NCBI GenBank assembly: GCA_965230265.1 | Contig: OZ245999.1 | Span: 3,410,001-3,474,000, forward strand | Source of the DNA: JAJFKX01 sp965230265 | GTDB lineage: Bacteria > Pseudomonadota > Gammaproteobacteria > Xanthomonadales > Wenzhouxiangellaceae | Direction of reading: 5' to 3' | Length of the DNA stretch: 64,000 bases | Part shown: piece after piece, positions 27,757 through 36,590 of the stretch | How positions within the stretch are numbered: position 1 is the stretch's first letter | Layout of the letters: each line of letters opens with the position of its first letter | Notes under the pieces: generated by a model | Databases searched by the model: none | Seen by the model: the letters and a program-made list of their open reading frames with translations, nothing else | What the model was told of the DNA's origin: nothing | Made by a program: the position numbers and the translations under genes

Positions 27757-27787
27757 CAGATGCTTCGCCTATGGCTCAACATGACGG
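27757..27787. repeat. Short dispersed-repeat-like sequence
   Basis: The segment reads CAGATGCTTCGCC...GGCTCAACATGACGG. It resembles, on its complementary strand, the GTCAT-TGAG-GAAGCATCTG type of intergenic repeat found in many bacterial genomes. Only one copy is seen here. Confidence 0.35.
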
Positions 27788-27821
27788 GGTAATCGTGTGA
27801 CTTCAGGTTCAATAGTGCTAA

Positions 27822-28307
27822 CTACAGTGTGGTCAAAAACAACTGCACATCATTTTGTTCGTCAAACTCACGCCACAGTCGACGATACGATTTCTTCTCA
27901 TGTGGATGTCGCAAACGTGGCGCCAGATCTGCAAGGGGCTTGAGCACATGTGCGTAATGCAAAATTTCACCGCGTGGCAGTTCGATGCCATCCTTGTTTT
28001 GCACTCGGTTGCCGAACAGCAATATATCGATATCCAGCGAGCGATCCGAAAACTTCGGCTGGCTGCGATCACGACCGTGTTCATCTTCCAGTAGCCGGAG
28101 CCAATCTCGCAAGGCACGTGCCTGTAGGTTGGTTTTAATTTTAACCACCATGTTTAAAAAGTCATCGCCTTCAAAGCCAACCGCAGGGCTGCTGTAAACC
28201 GGTGACCACTCAATATCGCCAAACTTGGTTTCCAATGCGCGCAATGCACCCCGCAAGTGTTTACGTGCTTGGGTATTGCTGCCAAGTCCCAGGTAAACGT
28301 CTGTCAT
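27822..28307 (-). CDS. folK: HPPK, 6-hydroxymethyl-dihydropterin pyrophosphokinase
   Basis: A 161-residue folate-pathway enzyme that transfers pyrophosphate from ATP to hydroxymethyldihydropterin. The family pattern is clear: YLGLGSN at the N-terminus, YSSPAVGF, then DRSLDIDILLFG with the metal-binding aspartates. Its start touches the last base of the folB stop, so the two genes are coupled. Confidence 0.94.
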   Translation of the reverse strand: MTDVYLGLGSNTQARKHLRGALRALETKFGDIEWSPVYSSPAVGFEGDDFLNMVVKIKTNLQARALRDWLRLLEDEHGRDRSQPKFSDRSLDIDILLFGNRVQNKDGIELPRGEILHYAHVLKPLADLAPRLRHPHEKKSYRRLWREFDEQNDVQLFLTTL

Positions 28308-28693
28308 TACTGTGGCCCGTTGGTTTTGCTGCGCTCAATAATGACGCCGACCGAGCGTGAGCCGCGTACTGCGCCGGGTTTATTAACTTTCAAACGCAAC
28401 CAGTCGACAGGAAACTCATTCAATACAATTTCGGCACAGCGCTGCGCCAGTGTTTCCACCAGTTGAAACTCACTTTGCTCAATAAAGCCGATCAGCCGTT
28501 TCGCCACTTTTTTGTAATTCAGCGTGTCATCAATATGATCGGTCAACGCAGCGTGGAAGATATCGGCGTTCATTTCCAGATCAAGGCTAACGATTTGTTT
28601 CTGGGTGCGCTCCCAGTCGTAGATACCAATAATGGTCTCTACCTCCAGGGCTTCTATAAAAACTTTGTCTTGAGCGTGTTCAGCTTTATTCAT
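28307..28693 (-). CDS. folB: Dihydroneopterin aldolase
   Basis: A 128-residue enzyme converting dihydroneopterin to hydroxymethyldihydropterin. Seen are VETIIGIYDWERTQKQIV near the N-terminus, LNYKKVAKRL and VETLAQRCAEIVL with the catalytic glutamate region, and the C-terminal RSVGVIIER. The stop of tsaD and the start of folB overlap by four bases. In Pseudomonas plsY usually sits between tsaD and folB; here it is absent. Confidence 0.92.
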   Translation of the reverse strand: MNKAEHAQDKVFIEALEVETIIGIYDWERTQKQIVSLDLEMNADIFHAALTDHIDDTLNYKKVAKRLIGFIEQSEFQLVETLAQRCAEIVLNEFPVDWLRLKVNKPGAVRGSRSVGVIIERSKTNGPQ

Positions 28694-29760
28694 AACCTTG
28701 TGCAGCCGCCAGCGGCTTCCAGTTCGTCCAAAGGCCAGCGTGGCCGGGCGTCAATTCGATGGTGTTGATAGCCTTTATCATATTGGCCCGCTGTCAAGCG
28801 AAGACAACCGGCAAAAGCAATCATCGCACCGTTATCAGTACAAAACGCTGTGCGTGGATAGCTGACGGAGAAACCGGATTTTTCACCGAGCCGGTGCAAA
28901 TGTTCGCGCAATGCCTTGTTGGCGCCAACACCACCGGCAACAATCAATTGTTGATGCCCGGTTTGCTGCATGGCACGGCGGCATTTAATACCCAGAGTAT
29001 CGACCACTGCCTGTTCAAATCCAGCGGCAATATCGGCTTTGATTTGATCTGAATCCGGTTGTTCTGCATGCTTCTCCCATAAAGTGCGTGTATGGGTTTT
29101 CAGCCCACTGAAGCTAAACTCCAGTCCAGGGCGATCCGTCATGGGTCGTGGAAAGCGGAATCGGTCGGCATTGCCTGATTGCGCCAGCCTGGCCAATGCC
29201 GGCCCGCCGGGATAGGAAAGACCAAGCAGTTTAGCCGTTTTATCAAAAGCTTCTCCGGCAGCGTCATCCAGTGTCTCACCCAGCAAGTGATACTCGCCCA
29301 CGCCAGCCACATCCACCAGCATGGTGTGCCCCCCGGACACCAGCAGCGCCACAAACGGAAATGCCGGGGAGTGTTCTTCCAATAATGGCGCCAGTAAATG
29401 GCCTTCCATATGGTGCACTGCAATGGCGGGTACATCCAAAGCCCATGCCAGGGCCTCGGCCGTACTCGAGCCCACCAGTAAGGCACCGATCAGGCCAGGC
29501 CCCTGAGTGTAGGCAATGGCATCAATATAAGTTAAATCGAGTTTGGCCTCATGCAACAGTGTTTTGATTAACGGCAATAGTTTGCGTACATGATCACGTG
29601 AAGCAAGTTCTGGAACCACACCACCAAACTCGGCATGTAAGTCAATCTGGCTATATAACTGATGCGCCAATAAACCGTGCTCAGACGAGTAAATCGCCAC
29701 GCCGGTTTCGTCGCAAGAAGTTTCAATTCCCAAGATGTGCAATGCGGTACCTGTGAGCAT
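28690..29760 (-). CDS. tsaD: tRNA N6-threonylcarbamoyladenosine transferase subunit
   Basis: A 356-residue enzyme for t6A modification at position 37 of ANN-decoding tRNAs. The N-terminal ILGIETSCDETGVA, the metal-binding HHMEGH histidines, LVSGGHT, DDAAGEAFDK and GGVGANKALR are all as expected for TsaD/Gcp. ATG 29760 is chosen; a TTG at 29769 is also in frame. It is divergent from rpsU and leads the tsaD-folB-folK operon. Confidence 0.95.
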   Translation of the reverse strand: MLTGTALHILGIETSCDETGVAIYSSEHGLLAHQLYSQIDLHAEFGGVVPELASRDHVRKLLPLIKTLLHEAKLDLTYIDAIAYTQGPGLIGALLVGSSTAEALAWALDVPAIAVHHMEGHLLAPLLEEHSPAFPFVALLVSGGHTMLVDVAGVGEYHLLGETLDDAAGEAFDKTAKLLGLSYPGGPALARLAQSGNADRFRFPRPMTDRPGLEFSFSGLKTHTRTLWEKHAEQPDSDQIKADIAAGFEQAVVDTLGIKCRRAMQQTGHQQLIVAGGVGANKALREHLHRLGEKSGFSVSYPRTAFCTDNGAMIAFAGCLRLTAGQYDKGYQHHRIDARPRWPLDELEAAGGCTRL

Positions 29761-29840
29761 GAAAGTCAATCAGTTGCAAAGTTTACCTGATCGTGGATCA
29801 GTGATCACCGGTTGACGGTGTTTGAGCGGCAAGAAAAACT

Positions 29841-29870
29841 TTGCGGTGCAGCCAGTCAGACTGTTATACT
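29841..29870 (+). promoter_or_regulatory. Promoter of rpsU
   Basis: -35 TTGCGG (29841-29846), 18-base spacer, extended -10 TGTTATACT with TATACT at 29865-29870. It lies about 115 bases upstream of rpsU and drives the rpsU-yqeY-dnaG-rpoD run. Confidence 0.7.
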
Positions 29871-29984
29871 AAGCGGCTACCTGTTTAATACGGGTGATTG
29901 TGCGTGGCGTATGTTTTTGTAACGCCCGTAGAGAAATCCGGCCTATCGGATAGACAAACCAAACCAACAAGTTGAGGACTCTAC

Positions 29985-30197
29985 ATGCCAAGTGTAAAAG
30001 TTCGTGAAAACGAACCCTTTGAATATGCATTGCGCCGCTTTAAGCGGTCTTGCGAAAAAGCCGGTGTTATCGCCGAGACCCGCCGTCGTGAGTTTTATGA
30101 AAAACCCACACAGGAACGCAAGCGTAAAGCAGCCGCAGCGGTTAAACGCAATCTGCGCCGTATCTCGCGCGATGCAGCTCCGCGCCGTCAGTACTAA
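29985..30197 (+). CDS. rpsU: 30S ribosomal protein S21
   Basis: 70 residues matching S21 throughout: VKVRENEPFEYALRRFKRSC, then the basic C-terminal half ending in RQY. TGAGGA (29973-29978) precedes the ATG by 6 bases. It leads the macromolecular synthesis group together with yqeY, dnaG and rpoD. Confidence 0.98.
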   Translation: MPSVKVRENEPFEYALRRFKRSCEKAGVIAETRRREFYEKPTQERKRKAAAAVKRNLRRISRDAAPRRQY

Positions 30198-30247
30198 GTA
30201 CCCGCTATAGTGACATCAGTTCCTTCTAGCCTGGTAGTCGCACTGTC

Positions 30248-30700
30248 GTGTCAGCACCATTAAAAACCAAACTGCTTGACGATGTTAAGCAGGCCATGCG
30301 CGCAGGCGATAAGCATCGTCTCACTACACTGCGCATGACCACGGCTGCTATCAAGCAGCGTGAGGTTGATGAGCGCGTTGAACTGAACGATGCGGATGTG
30401 ATGGCGATCATTGAGAAAATGATCAAACAGCGTCGAGATGCCGAGCAGCAATACCGTGCCGCTGAACGCAGCGAGCTGGCAGATCAGGAAGCCGCAGAGA
30501 TTGTCATACTGCAAGATTACCTCCCCACCCAATTAAGCGATGCCGAAATCGAAACGGAAATTGGCGAAGTGCTGGCTGAAATTGACGCCAGCGGCATGCA
30601 GGCGATGGGTCAGGTGATGGGGGTATTAAAGCCACGTCTGCAGGGTCGCGCAGATATGGGCAAGGTCAGCGCCCTGGTCCGACAACAGTTGCAGGGTTGA
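30248..30700 (+). CDS. GatB/YqeY domain protein
   Basis: A 150-residue protein of the YqeY family, which resembles the tRNA-binding tail of GatB. Seen are the N-terminal KLLDDVKQAMRAGDKHRLTT, the central VMAIIEKMIKQRRDAEQQY and C-terminal MGQVMGVLKPRLQGRADMG. It starts with GTG. The position between rpsU and dnaG is the standard one in many gammaproteobacteria. The exact role is unknown. Confidence 0.92.
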   Translation: MSAPLKTKLLDDVKQAMRAGDKHRLTTLRMTTAAIKQREVDERVELNDADVMAIIEKMIKQRRDAEQQYRAAERSELADQEAAEIVILQDYLPTQLSDAEIETEIGEVLAEIDASGMQAMGQVMGVLKPRLQGRADMGKVSALVRQQLQG

Positions 30701-30795
30701 GTGTCCGTATAGGTGCGCAGTTACTCAATCATTCGACGTAGCTTATCGACTATCCGATACCACGCGCCCACCATTCATTTTTAACCGGCAAATTC

Positions 30796-32529
30796 ATGGC
30801 CAGCCGTATCCCTGAATCATTTATCGATGATTTGCTGGAACGGGTGGATATCGTCCAAACCATTCATCAACGTGTGCCTCTCAAGCAGGCAGGGCGCGAA
30901 TATCAGGCTTGCTGTCCGTTTCATGATGAAAAAACCCCTTCGTTTACTGTTAGCCCGCAAAAGCAGTTCTATCACTGTTTTGGTTGTGGTAAGCATGGCA
31001 GCGCGATCGGCTTTTTGATGGACTATGACGGTCTGGCGTTTACCGATGCAGTAGCCGAGCTGGCACAAAGTGTCGGCATGACCGTGCCGGTTACCACCGG
31101 CACTGATTCTGGTCACAGTGACAAGCTGGAGCAGCTATTTAACTTGCTGCAATCTGCCACCAGCTTTTTTCAGGCACATCTCAAAAACCACAAACCGGCC
31201 CAGGACTATCTTCGCAATCGAGGCCTGACCGGTGAAATCTGCGCCCAGTTCAAAATGGGCTATGCGCCGGATGCCTGGCAGGCATTGATGGAGCATTTGA
31301 CAGCCAAAGGTGCCAGCCGCCAGCAACTGCTGCAAGTGGGTTTGCTCACCGAAAACGAAGGCCGGGTTTATGACAAATTCCGCGATCGCATCATGTTTCC
31401 CATTTTGGACCGGCGTGGTCGGGTGTGTGGCTTTGGTGGCCGCGCCATGGCCGATAAGGGGCCTAAATATCTGAACAGCCCGGAAACCCCGGTATTTCAT
31501 AAAGGGCGTGAGCTGTATGGGCTGTTCCAGGCGCGTCATGGCGGTAAACCAGAGCAGTTGTTGCTGGTGGAAGGTTATATGGACGTGGTTGCACTGTCCC
31601 AATATGGCATCGAGGGTGCCGTGGCGGCTTTGGGTACGGCAACCACAGAGCATCAAGTGCGCTTGCTGTTTCAGACCAGTGACAATGTAGTATGCTGTTT
31701 TGATGGCGACCGGGCGGGTCGGGATGCCGCCTGGAAGGCACTTAAAGTGATGCTGCCACAACTATTTGCCGGCAGACAGGTCAAATTCCTGTTTATGCCA
31801 GACGGTGAAGACCCGGACAGCATGGTGCGTAAAACGTCGGCAACAGCGTTTCGGGAACAAATCCAGCAGGCTGAGCCGTTGTCGGCCTTTTTATTCAGGC
31901 ATTTACAGGAAGGTCTGGAAATGGATACCGCCGAGGGCCGGGCCAGTCTGGTAGCACGATCAACGCCTTTATTAAGTCGACTACCCGAAGGTGCTTATCG
32001 TGAATTGTTGCAAGATCAATTGGCAGAGCTGACTCGACATCGCTGGAAAACCGCTGAAGTAACAACAACATCACAACGGCCGCGAACGCCCAAACCAGAC
32101 TATAAGCGGGTCAGCAAAACGCTGTTACGCCAATTAGCGGCCCTATTGGTGCAGCAACCGGGGCTGGTAGAGCAGCTGGATGAAGTGGCAATACAGATTA
32201 TCCAATCACAAAAAAAAGCCGCTATAGTGCTGGAATTGATTGACTTCTGTCGCGATCGCCCGCAGATTAGCACGGTTGCGCTATTAGAACGTTGGCGTGA
32301 ACACCCGGCAGCGGGTTTGCTTGCGGAACTGGTGACCTGGCAGATACCGGAAACCAGCGATGGTCAGCAACATGAGTTGGCCTTATTGCTAAGGCGTTTA
32401 CATACAGAACAGTTGAGTACCAGAATTGATATCTTGATGACCACACAGCAAACAACCGGTCTATCGGCAGAGCAGAAGCTGGAATTACGCGAGCTTCTGA
32501 CTGCCAAGCAACAAGTGCAGAACGCCTGA
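30796..32529 (+). CDS. dnaG: DNA primase
   Basis: A 577-residue primase. The N-terminal CHC2-type zinc finger reads CCPFHDEKTPSF and FYHCFGCG. The catalytic core has FRDRIMFPI and FGGRAM, and the Toprim part has LVEGYMDVVAL and CFDGDRAGRDAA with the metal-binding acidic residues. The C-terminal helicase-interaction domain is present but weakly conserved. It makes RNA primers at the replication fork. Confidence 0.97.
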   Translation: MASRIPESFIDDLLERVDIVQTIHQRVPLKQAGREYQACCPFHDEKTPSFTVSPQKQFYHCFGCGKHGSAIGFLMDYDGLAFTDAVAELAQSVGMTVPVTTGTDSGHSDKLEQLFNLLQSATSFFQAHLKNHKPAQDYLRNRGLTGEICAQFKMGYAPDAWQALMEHLTAKGASRQQLLQVGLLTENEGRVYDKFRDRIMFPILDRRGRVCGFGGRAMADKGPKYLNSPETPVFHKGRELYGLFQARHGGKPEQLLLVEGYMDVVALSQYGIEGAVAALGTATTEHQVRLLFQTSDNVVCCFDGDRAGRDAAWKALKVMLPQLFAGRQVKFLFMPDGEDPDSMVRKTSATAFREQIQQAEPLSAFLFRHLQEGLEMDTAEGRASLVARSTPLLSRLPEGAYRELLQDQLAELTRHRWKTAEVTTTSQRPRTPKPDYKRVSKTLLRQLAALLVQQPGLVEQLDEVAIQIIQSQKKAAIVLELIDFCRDRPQISTVALLERWREHPAAGLLAELVTWQIPETSDGQQHELALLLRRLHTEQLSTRIDILMTTQQTTGLSAEQKLELRELLTAKQQVQNA

Positions 32530-32563
32530 TAGCAGGCTCTAACAGGCAATGGGAACAGATTAC

Positions 32564-34447
32564 ATGGCGCAAACACTCAAACAGGCATCTGAAACAGAGC
32601 AGAGCATGAAACCTAAGAAAGAATCACAGCTTAAGCAGTTGATCGGTATTGGCCGTGAACAGGGTAACTGGCTGACCTATGCACAGGTTAACGACCACCT
32701 GCCAGATGAAATTGTTGAAGCAGATCAGATTGAAGACATCATCGGCATGATCGAAAACATGGGGATCCAGGTGCATGAAGAAGCGCCCGATGCGGATTCT
32801 CTGATTCTGAACGATGATGCCAGCACTGAAGATGATGAAACAGCCACTGAAGAAGCCGCTGCTGCACTGGCTGCGGTGGATACCGAAATTGGCCGTACCA
32901 CCGACCCTGTGCGTATGTACATGCGTGAGATGGGCGCGGTTGAACTGTTGACCCGTGAAGGCGAAATTGCCATTGCCAAGCGCATTGAAGAAGGCCTTAA
33001 CGAGGTTAACCAGGCGCTGGCCCGCTACACCGATAGCATTGGCAACCTGATCAATGAATATGGCGAGCACCTTAACGGCAATCGCCGCATGAACGAGGTG
33101 CTGATTGGTTTTATCCACCCTGAACTGCTGGAAGAGCAGGGTGTGGCACCACCGGACATTGCGGTTGAAGATCAGCGCGAAGAAGACCGTGCTGCCGAGC
33201 TGGCCGGTGACGAAGAAGAAGACAATCCGAATACCGGCCCGGACCCGGAACAGGTGTCACGCCACTTCAATGAACTGGGCGATTTGTACAGTACATTTGT
33301 TGCCAAATACGATCGTTACGGTCAAACCAAAAAAGTCATGCAACTGCGCGATGAAATGTCAGCACTGTATTTGCGTATGAAGCTGCCGGCGTTGATGACC
33401 GATGCGTTGATTGACCGGATGCGCTACAAAGTATCCAAGGTGCGGATGATAGAGCGCAAGATCATGATGATCTGTGTGACTCAATGCGGTATGCCCAAGC
33501 GTACTTTTTTGCAGACATTCTCGGAAAATGAAACCGATAACAATTGGGTAGATACTCAGATCAAGCGCAAGCAGAAGTTCAGTGCGCCGATGCGCGAATA
33601 CCGTGATGAAATACTGGCATTACAGGCTGATCTGGTTAATGTTGAAGTGCAAACACGGTTGAGTATCGCAGAGCTAAAAGACCTGCACCGTACAATCTCT
33701 TTGGGTGAGGCCAAGGCACGTCGTGCGAAGAAGGAAATGTGTGAAGCCAACCTGCGCCTGGTGATTTCGATTGCGAAAAAATACACCAACCGTGGTTTGC
33801 AGTTCCTGGATTTGATTCAGGAAGGCAATATTGGCCTGATGAAAGCGGTTGATAAATTTGAATACCGTCGCGGTTATAAATTCTCAACCTACGCGACCTG
33901 GTGGATCAGGCAGGCAATTACTCGCTCGATCGCCGATCAGGCACGCACCATTCGTATTCCGGTGCATATGATCGAAACCATTAACAAACTGAACCGCATC
34001 TCGCGGCAGATGCTGCAGGAAATGGGTCGTGAACCCACCCCAGACGAGTTGGCTGAACGGCTGGAAATGCCGGAAGACAAAGTCCGCAAGGTATTGAAAA
34101 TTGCCAAAGAGCCGATTTCCATGGAAACACCGATCGGCGATGATGAAGATTCGCATCTCGGTGATTTCATCGAAGATTTGAATATTGATTCACCGATCGA
34201 ATCGGCCACGGTTTCCGGTCTGACCAATACTGTTAAAGATGTGCTCAGCAGCCTGACGCCGCGTGAAGCCAAAGTGCTGCGCATGCGTTTTGGTATTGAT
34301 ATGAATACCGATCACACGCTTGAAGAAGTGGGCAAACAGTTCGATGTAACCCGTGAGCGTATTCGTCAGATTGAAGCCAAAGCGCTGCGTAAACTGCGTC
34401 ATCCAACCCGCTCAGAGCAGTTGCGCAGTTTCCTGGATATGGATTAG
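32564..34447 (+). CDS. rpoD: RNA polymerase primary sigma factor (sigma-70)
   Basis: A 627-residue primary sigma factor. Region 1.1 has NWLTYAQVNDHLPDEI and region 1.2 DPVRMYMREMGAVELLTREG. A long acidic non-conserved insert follows, then region 2 (MCEANLRLVISIAKKYTNRG, RGYKFSTYATWWIRQAITR), region 3 (GREPTPDELAERLEMPEDKV) and region 4.2 (TLEEVGKQFDVTRERIRQIE). ATG 32564 follows GGGA at good spacing; the frame is open to an ATG at 32549 with a poor ribosome site. Confidence 0.97.
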   Translation: MAQTLKQASETEQSMKPKKESQLKQLIGIGREQGNWLTYAQVNDHLPDEIVEADQIEDIIGMIENMGIQVHEEAPDADSLILNDDASTEDDETATEEAAAALAAVDTEIGRTTDPVRMYMREMGAVELLTREGEIAIAKRIEEGLNEVNQALARYTDSIGNLINEYGEHLNGNRRMNEVLIGFIHPELLEEQGVAPPDIAVEDQREEDRAAELAGDEEEDNPNTGPDPEQVSRHFNELGDLYSTFVAKYDRYGQTKKVMQLRDEMSALYLRMKLPALMTDALIDRMRYKVSKVRMIERKIMMICVTQCGMPKRTFLQTFSENETDNNWVDTQIKRKQKFSAPMREYRDEILALQADLVNVEVQTRLSIAELKDLHRTISLGEAKARRAKKEMCEANLRLVISIAKKYTNRGLQFLDLIQEGNIGLMKAVDKFEYRRGYKFSTYATWWIRQAITRSIADQARTIRIPVHMIETINKLNRISRQMLQEMGREPTPDELAERLEMPEDKVRKVLKIAKEPISMETPIGDDEDSHLGDFIEDLNIDSPIESATVSGLTNTVKDVLSSLTPREAKVLRMRFGIDMNTDHTLEEVGKQFDVTRERIRQIEAKALRKLRHPTRSEQLRSFLDMD

Positions 34448-34479
34448 AGTTCCAGGCAAAATCGACCCGGATAAAATCA

Positions 34480-35007
34480 ATGCAGCCCAGCAACAGCTAC
34501 GATAAGGTCTCACGCATCAACCACTGGTTGACTGCTATCGCGGTTTTAACCATGTTGGCTATTGGCTTGTACTTTAATGATATGCCACGTGGCGATGAGA
34601 AACTCTTCTGGCGTGGCTTGCATATCTCCATTGGTGCCACTGCCTTGCTGTTTATTGTTTTTCGTGTCGGTTGGCGTCTGCGTCAGGGCATGCTACCACC
34701 TATCAAGCAGCATACAGCTTTGCAATGGATCAGCAAGATCAGTCACTGGCTGATCATTATGGGTATTGCTCTGATGTTTATCACAGGCCCATTCATCGTT
34801 TGGAGCGCTGGCAGTGGGATAAACGTTTTTGATCTGTTTACCATTCCCAGCCCAATGGAACGCATGCACGATTTGCACGAATGGCTGGAAGAAGTGCATG
34901 CCATCGCTGCCAAGGTTCTGATGGCTTTGATTGGCATGCACATATCGGCCGCCATCCTGCATATCTTCAAAGACCCTAAGCAAATGAATGGGCGCATGTG
35001 GGATTAA
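34480..35007 (+). CDS. Cytochrome b561 family protein
   Basis: A 175-residue four-helix membrane cytochrome. Heme-ligand histidines sit in the expected places: RINHWL, GLHISIG, ISHWL and the pair in GMHISAAILH. It is likely a superoxide- or quinol-linked b-type cytochrome (CybB-like). It stands between rpoD and the tRNA gene that marks the start of the accessory region. Confidence 0.85.
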   Translation: MQPSNSYDKVSRINHWLTAIAVLTMLAIGLYFNDMPRGDEKLFWRGLHISIGATALLFIVFRVGWRLRQGMLPPIKQHTALQWISKISHWLIIMGIALMFITGPFIVWSAGSGINVFDLFTIPSPMERMHDLHEWLEEVHAIAAKVLMALIGMHISAAILHIFKDPKQMNGRMWD

Positions 35008-35114
35008 TTAATCGGACCAGATACTAGATACACATTGATTGCTTGTATTGCTGTATAAATTTAAGTTTGCAGCTAAACCTGATAAGCCGCTACACTACAC
35101 ATATCACTTCACAC

Positions 35115-35191
35115 GGGCCCTTAGCTCAGTTGGTTAGAGCACTCGACTCATAATCGATTGGTCGTAGGTTCAAGTCCTACAGGGCCCACCA
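35115..35191 (+). tRNA. tRNA with CAU anticodon, most like tRNA-Ile2
   Basis: A complete cloverleaf with acceptor GGGCCCT/AGGGCCC, D arm GCTC...GAGC, anticodon loop CTCATAA, T arm with GGTTCAAGTCC, and encoded CCA (35189-35191). The CAT anticodon serves both Met and lysidine-modified Ile2. The anticodon stem-loop context (CGACTCATAATCG) and T arm are close to E. coli ileX/ileY, not to elongator Met. Software may label it tRNA-Met. An integrase gene follows directly, so its 3' end is the probable island attachment site. Confidence 0.9.
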
Positions 35192-35208
35192 TTTCCACTT
35201 TTCACCTC

Positions 35209-35288
35209 GTTTCATTTCATTGCAAAACAAGCTATTTTCCCTTTATTTATAAGGGTTTCAGCGTTTCATGTGGTTTCAAGCCGTTTCA
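35209..35288 (+). promoter_or_regulatory. Phased GTTTCA repeats, probable integrase/excisionase arm sites
   Basis: GTTTCA occurs at 35209, 35255, 35263, 35273 and 35283, the last four spaced 8-10 bases apart, about one helical turn. They lie between the tRNA 3' end and the integrase gene, where arm-type sites of tyrosine integrases are expected. Confidence 0.55.
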
Positions 35289-35307
35289 TGGAATGCCACT
35301 AAGAGTG

Positions 35308-35347
35308 GTGCTATATTCGGTGCTATACTGGTTCAATTGAAGGGAGA
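35308..35347 (+). promoter_or_regulatory. Integrase promoter -10 and ribosome site
   Basis: A direct repeat GGTGCTATA (35308 and 35320) includes an extended -10, TGCTATACT (TATACT 35324-35329). AGGGAGA at 35341-35347 is the ribosome site for the ATG at 35358. No good -35 is seen, so an activator or the arm-site proteins may be involved. Confidence 0.45.
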
Positions 35348-35357
35348 TAGCACCATT

Positions 35358-36590
35358 ATGCCATTAACCGATCTGCAAATAAGGCGTTTGAAGCCTACGG
35401 AAAAAGATCAGTGGTTCACTGATGAAAAGGGCCTTAGGCTGTTAATTAAGGCGAATGGGAGGTGTTATTGGCGATTAAAGTATCGTTTCGTCGGTAAACA
35501 AAAAACTCTGGCGCTAGGTGTTTATCCGGAAGTGTCTTTAAAGCAGGCCCGTATTCTACGTGATGAAGCCCGACTGACACTATCCAAAAATATTGACCCT
35601 GGTGAACAACGCAAACACCAAAAGCGGCAAGGGTCGATGAACGAGGGAAATAGCTTCTCTGTATTAGCTCGTGAGTGGTGGGAACTAAAAACCGGTATGT
35701 GGTCCACTCGACATGCCAACCGCTTATGGAGCCGTCTTAAAACCAATACATTTGCGGTATTGGATCGGAAACCATTGGGCCAGATAGAGCCGTCAGATAT
35801 TCTGGAGGTGGTAAAAATCATGGAGGCTCGTGATGCTCTGGACCTTGGCAGGCGGGTTTTGCAGGACATCAAGCGAATCTTTAGTTATGGTGTGCAGATT
35901 GGCCGTCTTAAATACAATCCTGCTGGTGAGCTAAAAGGGGTTATCAAAACATGGAAGAAACAACACCTACCTTCCATGAAAAACAGCGAACTGGGGCGGT
36001 TTCTCAATGAGCTGGATCAGTACGATGAGCGGGGCCGAAAACTCACTCAATACGCACTAAAGCTATTGGTATATACCTTTGCCCGTTCCGGTGAGATATT
36101 CGGTGCCCGCTGGGAGGAAATTGATGTTGGCAAAGCGTTATGGAAAATTCCTGCCGAACGCATGAAAATGGGCACCGATCATCTGATTCCCCTATCTCGT
36201 CAGGTCTTGTCGTTGTTGCATCAGATACACCCTCTGACGGGTCGTTATGAATTATTGTTTCCTTCGGAGCGAGACTGGCGTCGATCCATGTCCAACAATA
36301 CCATGCGACGTGCCATGCACCGGTTGGGTTATGACGGTAAAACCGAAGGCAAATCCAAAGCCACTCCACATGGCTTCAGAGCTAATGCGTCATCAATTTT
36401 GAATGAACAGGGCTTTAACCCTGATGCCATCGAGCGACAGTTATCGCATCAGGAGCGCAATGGCGTAAGAGCGGCCTATATGCACCATGCCCAGTATTTG
36501 GATGAACGAGTTAAAATGATGCAGTGGTGGGCAGACTTTTTAGATGCAGCGCGTAGTAAAGCCCAATCACAAAGTTTCTCGGGATTGTAA
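35358..36590 (+). CDS. int: Tyrosine integrase, P4 type
   Basis: A 410-residue recombinase. The N-terminal DUF4102-like arm-binding domain has DEKGLRLLIKANG and LALGVYPEVSLKQAR, followed by a SAM-like core-binding domain. Catalytic residues: Arg in FARSGEIFGARW, His and Arg in TPHGFR, a second His in LSHQE, and Tyr in RAAYMHH. P4-type integrases insert islands into tRNA 3' ends, and this one lies 167 bases downstream of the tRNA with CAU anticodon. ATG 35358 follows AGGGAGA; the longer frame to 35268 has no ribosome site. Its 3' end overlaps the next, convergent gene by 24 bases. Confidence 0.95.
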   Translation: MPLTDLQIRRLKPTEKDQWFTDEKGLRLLIKANGRCYWRLKYRFVGKQKTLALGVYPEVSLKQARILRDEARLTLSKNIDPGEQRKHQKRQGSMNEGNSFSVLAREWWELKTGMWSTRHANRLWSRLKTNTFAVLDRKPLGQIEPSDILEVVKIMEARDALDLGRRVLQDIKRIFSYGVQIGRLKYNPAGELKGVIKTWKKQHLPSMKNSELGRFLNELDQYDERGRKLTQYALKLLVYTFARSGEIFGARWEEIDVGKALWKIPAERMKMGTDHLIPLSRQVLSLLHQIHPLTGRYELLFPSERDWRRSMSNNTMRRAMHRLGYDGKTEGKSKATPHGFRANASSILNEQGFNPDAIERQLSHQERNGVRAAYMHHAQYLDERVKMMQWWADFLDAARSKAQSQSFSGL

